This document shows, in pieces, positions 61,254-64,000 of a DNA stretch of 64,000 nucleotides. The notes under the pieces are model-generated. The model was given only the letters and a program-made list of their open reading frames with translations, was not told where the DNA came from and did no database searches. The position numbers were made by a program, and so were the translations under genes. The DNA comes from Variovorax sp. 770b2 (GTDB lineage Bacteria; Pseudomonadota; Gammaproteobacteria; Burkholderiales; Burkholderiaceae_C), in NCBI RefSeq assembly GCF_900115685.1, contig NZ_FOXJ01000009.1, forward strand, positions 149,694 to 213,693, written 5' to 3'. Position 1 is the first letter of the stretch; each line of letters begins with the position of its first letter.

Positions 61254-62042
61254 ATGTTCAATCGCGTCGCTGGTAACTCCGATCGTCCTCCCGAGCGTGG
61301 GTCGCTAAACCACGCATCGCAGCCAGTGACGCGTTCATCCGTCTCCCGCGCGTCGCACGATGACATGCCTGACCGCCGAAGCTCGCGCACGGTCGCTGGC
61401 CAGTCCGCCCCGCGCCGCCATAGCCCGACTAGCAGCAGCGGAGCATCGCGCGCAGTCTTCGGCGCCTCGCAGCACGCCCCGCGCCCGTCCAACCACTTCG
61501 ACGAAGAGGCCATGTACGCCGCCTTCTCGCGCTCGACAGAGGCTCTGTCGCTGGAGCGCAAAGTCGGCCAGATGGGCTTTCGTTACGCGGGCGACACTAA
61601 CTCGCAGTCCAAGGCCAACACCCACTTCGGACGACGCGAGATATGCATCAACGCCAACCTAACGCACGAGGAGGCGGCCCTGAGTTTCGCCTACGAGCTT
61701 GCCAACGCGTCGCAGCGCACCGCGTTTGAAGCCGGCCCCCTGGCCTTGTGGAGCCATGGCCCGGCGACACGCCAAGCGGCCGAGCTATACGCGGAACTCA
61801 CTCTTCGCAAGGAGGCGAACTCGGTGCTGATGCGATCAAAGGTCGCAATCGCGATCGGCCGCGCCGACCTGATCGCGAACCAGAACTACAACGCCATTGC
61901 AGGCCTACCGGAACTGGATGGTACGCAGAGAGCCGAACTGGCATTCCAGGAAATGAAGGCTAACGGGCGCGTCAACCGTGGCCAGACGGCGGCATGGAAC
62001 CATTACGTCGCCCAATACCTTGCGCACAAGGGAATAACCTGA
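61254..62042 (+). CDS. hypothetical Ser/Arg-rich protein, candidate type III secreted effector
   Basis: 262 residues, AAGGA nine bases before the ATG. The first ~85 residues are disordered-looking, rich in Ser, Arg, Pro and His (nine Ser in the first 50), without a Sec signal: the composition expected of a type III secretion leader. Residues ~85-262 are a helical domain (FDEEAMYAAFSRSTEALSLERKVGQMGF; RREICINANLTHEEAALSFAYELANASQ; RQAAELYAELTLRKEANSVLMRSK; NYNAIAGLPELDGTQRAELAFQEM). No family recognised. Preceded by a PIP box and surrounded by IS scraps and pseudogenes, typical of effector loci. Confidence 0.75.
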   Translation: MFNRVAGNSDRPPERGSLNHASQPVTRSSVSRASHDDMPDRRSSRTVAGQSAPRRHSPTSSSGASRAVFGASQHAPRPSNHFDEEAMYAAFSRSTEALSLERKVGQMGFRYAGDTNSQSKANTHFGRREICINANLTHEEAALSFAYELANASQRTAFEAGPLALWSHGPATRQAAELYAELTLRKEANSVLMRSKVAIAIGRADLIANQNYNAIAGLPELDGTQRAELAFQEMKANGRVNRGQTAAWNHYVAQYLAHKGIT

Positions 62043-62365
62043 GGCGTGCGCAAAGCGCATCGGGAGAACGGAGCCTCCATGTCCTCGCCCACTATCGTGC
62101 GCGCGCCTGCGCACACGGTGTTCTCAAAGAATGAGCGCGCCAATCCTAGCTTGGACTTTGGCGACGCCCTGGTTCAGGGCTGCACTTGCAGTTCGGGCAG
62201 TGGTTATCGGGAACGCTGTCTGCGCGCACGCCGGCTCGTCTCCAGCCCAGATCGGCGCACGCGACGTGTAGAAGCTCGCCGGGCTGATTCGATGCACCGT
62301 TTGGATGATTCGTGCCTGCGACTTACCCTCTGCGTCCGATCCGAGCGATGGTCAGTGAAGACTGC
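62043..62365. other. 323-base spacer without a supported gene
   Basis: Between the candidate effector and the IS5-type fragment. One plus-strand frame is open but has no start signal, no motif and runs into the transposase scrap. I see no gene here. Confidence 0.4.
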
Positions 62366-62560
62366 TGAAGATGGACTGCCTGTTCGCAGGCATGTATGAG
62401 GCTGACGTCAAGAGAGGGCGTCCCGCCATCGCTCCTGAGAGGTGCTGCGCGCGATGCTCTTGCACATCTTCTTCAGCGTCCACTTGGAGCGCCATCTCAT
62501 CGAAGATGCGGGCTGGGTGCCCAGCGTCTTCCAAGGAACCAGGAGCGGCTGATCGCACCC
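62366..62560 (+). mobile_element. IS5-family transposase fragment, frameshifted
   Basis: MDCLFAGMYEADVKRGRPAIAPE in one frame, then, after a shift near 62440, VLRAMLLHIFFSVHLERHLIEDAGWVPSVFQGTRSG ending in TGA at about 62551. This is the N-terminal IS5-type segment (RGRPxIxPExLLRAxLLQ-like). Only about 60 codons remain and no terminal inverted repeat could be found. A remnant. Confidence 0.7.
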
Positions 62561-62585
62561 AGAATGCGTTGAAGGGCTGGCACCG

Positions 62586-62735
62586 TGAGTACGAACGGCG
62601 ACTCGACCTACGAGAACGATGAACTCGCCGCTGAGGCGATCGGCGAGGCAGTTGGGCGCTCCACCATGCGGTTCATCGCAGCCAAGACGATCGACCGGTC
62701 AGCGATTCTTGTCTTTTCATCGCGTGTTGACTGAA
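62586..62735 (+). mobile_element. IS110-family transposase fragment
   Basis: From a GTG at 62586: STNGDSTYENDELAAEAIGEAVGRSTMRFIAAKTIDRSAILVFSSRVD, then TGA. YENDELAAEAIGEAVGRSTMRFIAAKT matches the conserved KNDAxDAEAIxEAVxRPTMRFVAVK block of IS110-type DEDD transposases. The N- and C-terminal parts are missing. It overlaps the last codons of the symporter gene on the other strand, so its insertion or decay may have replaced the symporter C-terminus. Confidence 0.7.
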
Positions 62736-64000
62736 GTGTGGAATGGTTCGGGATTTAGGCAGATGTTCCTATCTGCGAGAAATTGCGGCAGCAGCGAGCC
62801 GGCCACCATGCCCGTGAACGCGGCCAGCACACCCGCCAACTGGGACGGGAACACGGCGCCCCAGGGCATGGCCAGGAACAGCAGCCAGGTACCGATGCCC
62901 AGCAGGATCGACGCGACCGCCCCCTGCGTGGTGGCACGGCGCCAGTACAGCCCGCACACCAGCGGCACGAACGCCCCCACCAGCGGCACCTGGTAGGCGC
63001 CCGAGACCAGCTCATAGATCGGCGTGCCCTGCATGCGGATGGCGTAGGCCAGCACGGCGGCGCTGAACAGCAGCACCGTGATGCGCATGGTCCGGAGGTT
63101 CTCGCGGTCGGTACCCGCGGGGCGGAACTGGCGCCAGATGTTCTCGGTGAAGGTGACGCTGGGCGCCAGGAGCGTGGCCGAGGCGGTCGACTTGATGGCC
63201 GACAGCAGCGCACCGAAGAACAGCACCTGCATCACGAACGGCATCTTCTGCAGCACCAGCGTGGGCAGCACCTTCTGCGGATCTTCCTTCAGCAGCACGG
63301 CCACCTCCTCCGGCATGATCAGGAGCGCGCTGGCCACCAGGAACATCGGCACGAAGGCGAACAGGATATACGCCACCCCGCCGATCACCGGCCCGCGCGT
63401 GGCGGCCTTGACGCTGTTGGCGGACATCACGCGCTGGAACACGTCCTGCTGCGGAATGGAGCCCAGCATCATCGTGATGGCCGCCGCGAAGAAGAACACC
63501 ATGTCGTGCCAGTTGGGCTCGGGCCAGAACTTGAAGAGGTCCTTGCTGACCGCGAAGGCCACCACCTTGTCGGCGCCGCCGGCCATGTTGCCGGCGAACA
63601 TCGCGATGATCGCCAGACCCGCGACCAGGATGATCATCTGGATGAAGTCGGTCACCGCCACCGACCACATGCCGCCGAAGAGCGTGTAGGCCAGGATCGA
63701 GACCACCCCGATCACCATGCCCAGCGGAATGCTGATGGCACCGGCCGACAGCACGTTGAACACCAGCCCGAGCGCCGTGACCTGGGCCGAGACCCAACCC
63801 AGGTAGCTCAGCATGATGATGAGCGTGCAGGCCACCTCGACACTGCGGCCATAGCGCTCGCGGTAGTAGTCGCTGATGGTCAGCAGCGTCATGCGGTAGA
63901 GCTTGCCCGCGAAGAACAGGCCCACCAGGATGAGGCAGGTGCCCGCGCCGAACGGGTCCTCGACCACGCCGTTCAGGCCGCCTTCGATGAACTTGGCCGG
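62717..64000 (-). CDS. sodium:solute symporter family protein, N-terminus outside window
   Basis: The frame is open from the right edge (PAKFIEGGLNGVVEDPFGAGT) to a stop at 62717, about 427 codons. Multiple membrane helices of the SSS/LeuT fold: LYRMTLLTISDYYRERYGRSVEVACTLIIMLSYLGWVSAQVTALG, LAYTLFGGMWSVAVTDFIQMIILVAGL (Na+-binding region), MMLGSIPQQDVFQRVMSANS, and FFGALLSAIKSTASATLLAPSV. Transports a carboxylate, amino acid or similar solute with Na+. The last ~20 residues (DRNICLNPEPFHTSVNTR) overlap the IS110 scrap and are probably not native. Confidence 0.9.
   Translation of the reverse strand, partial: PAKFIEGGLNGVVEDPFGAGTCLILVGLFFAGKLYRMTLLTISDYYRERYGRSVEVACTLIIMLSYLGWVSAQVTALGLVFNVLSAGAISIPLGMVIGVVSILAYTLFGGMWSVAVTDFIQMIILVAGLAIIAMFAGNMAGGADKVVAFAVSKDLFKFWPEPNWHDMVFFFAAAITMMLGSIPQQDVFQRVMSANSVKAATRGPVIGGVAYILFAFVPMFLVASALLIMPEEVAVLLKEDPQKVLPTLVLQKMPFVMQVLFFGALLSAIKSTASATLLAPSVTFTENIWRQFRPAGTDRENLRTMRITVLLFSAAVLAYAIRMQGTPIYELVSGAYQVPLVGAFVPLVCGLYWRRATTQGAVASILLGIGTWLLFLAMPWGAVFPSQLAGVLAAFTGMVAGSLLPQFLADRNICLNPEPFHTSVNTR

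Noticed and set aside
1..64000. tRNA or rRNA genes, especially as integrase targets
   Set aside because: I looked for T-loop and acceptor patterns around both integrases and found none; a covariance-model search would be decisive.

Overview
The window looks like a mosaic accessory stretch of a high-GC betaproteobacterium, most likely Comamonadaceae (Variovorax/Acidovorax/Xylophilus-like). This is inferred from two Bug/TctC-type solute-binding proteins, an AtuA/DUF4387 gene pair, FAH/rhamnonate-type catabolic operons, SfnB/SnaA sulfur-scavenging genes and a PIP-box-like promoter of the HrpX type. No rRNA, tRNA or CRISPR array was seen. Many genes are intact, but the boundaries are littered with truncated integrases, transposase scraps and 5'-cut genes.

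Layout. 1-3.2 kb (minus): island debris made of an N-terminally truncated tyrosine recombinase, a translationally coupled small accessory protein, a two-helix membrane protein and a secreted protein that runs off the left edge. 3.3-8.7 kb: LysR regulator, Bug protein, methyltransferase, 5'-truncated isochorismatase-type hydrolase, quinone-oxidoreductase-like gene and ArsR regulator. 8.8-13.9 kb: AtuA-like/DUF4387/Bug/serine-hydrolase operon opposite a GntR regulator, with a perfect 14-bp palindrome between them. 14.8-20.9 kb: sugar-acid operon (L-rhamnonate dehydratase-like, MFS, two SDRs, FAH hydrolase) opposite a LysR gene; the set fits the non-phosphorylated diketo-hydrolase route for L-rhamnonate/L-fuconate-type acids.

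21-34.4 kb: a plasmid-derived or polymorphic-toxin block. It holds SUFU and DUF695 proteins, a DUF932 protein, a methylase-like protein without its catalytic motif, a Rep_3 initiator with an iteron/DnaA-box origin, a large Sec-exported RHS protein with a variable C-terminal domain, a lipoprotein gene that is its probable immunity partner, an RHS scrap, and a tyrosine-type integrase with an 18-bp inverted-repeat site. 34.5-38.9 kb: LysR pseudogene, small winged-helix-like ORF, tatD, a YjjJ-type HipA kinase with three operator-like repeats, and an AbiEi/DUF6088-like remnant.

39-59.4 kb: a large organosulfur-type assimilation region. On the plus strand is an FAD monooxygenase. On the minus strand is a tightly overlapped operon (TauD-family dioxygenase, SnaA-type monooxygenase, SfnB, dipeptide-type ABC transporter with an embedded nitroreductase). 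Then on the plus strand come DoxX, an AraC regulator, and an operon with a carboxymuconolactone-decarboxylase-fold protein, an acyl-CoA-dehydrogenase-fold protein, an SsuABC-like transporter and a MetQNI-like transporter. Two palindromes sharing the 11-mer GATTTGCGCAT lie upstream of the outer genes of the 39-50 kb block and may be operators of a common regulator.

59.4-62.7 kb: decay zone with an SfnB/DszC-like fragment, a deleted second copy of the YjjJ gene, a Ser/Arg-rich protein preceded by a perfect PIP box plus a correctly spaced -10 element (candidate type III effector), and IS5- and IS110-family scraps. 62.7-64 kb (minus): the C-terminal part of a sodium:solute symporter running off the right edge.
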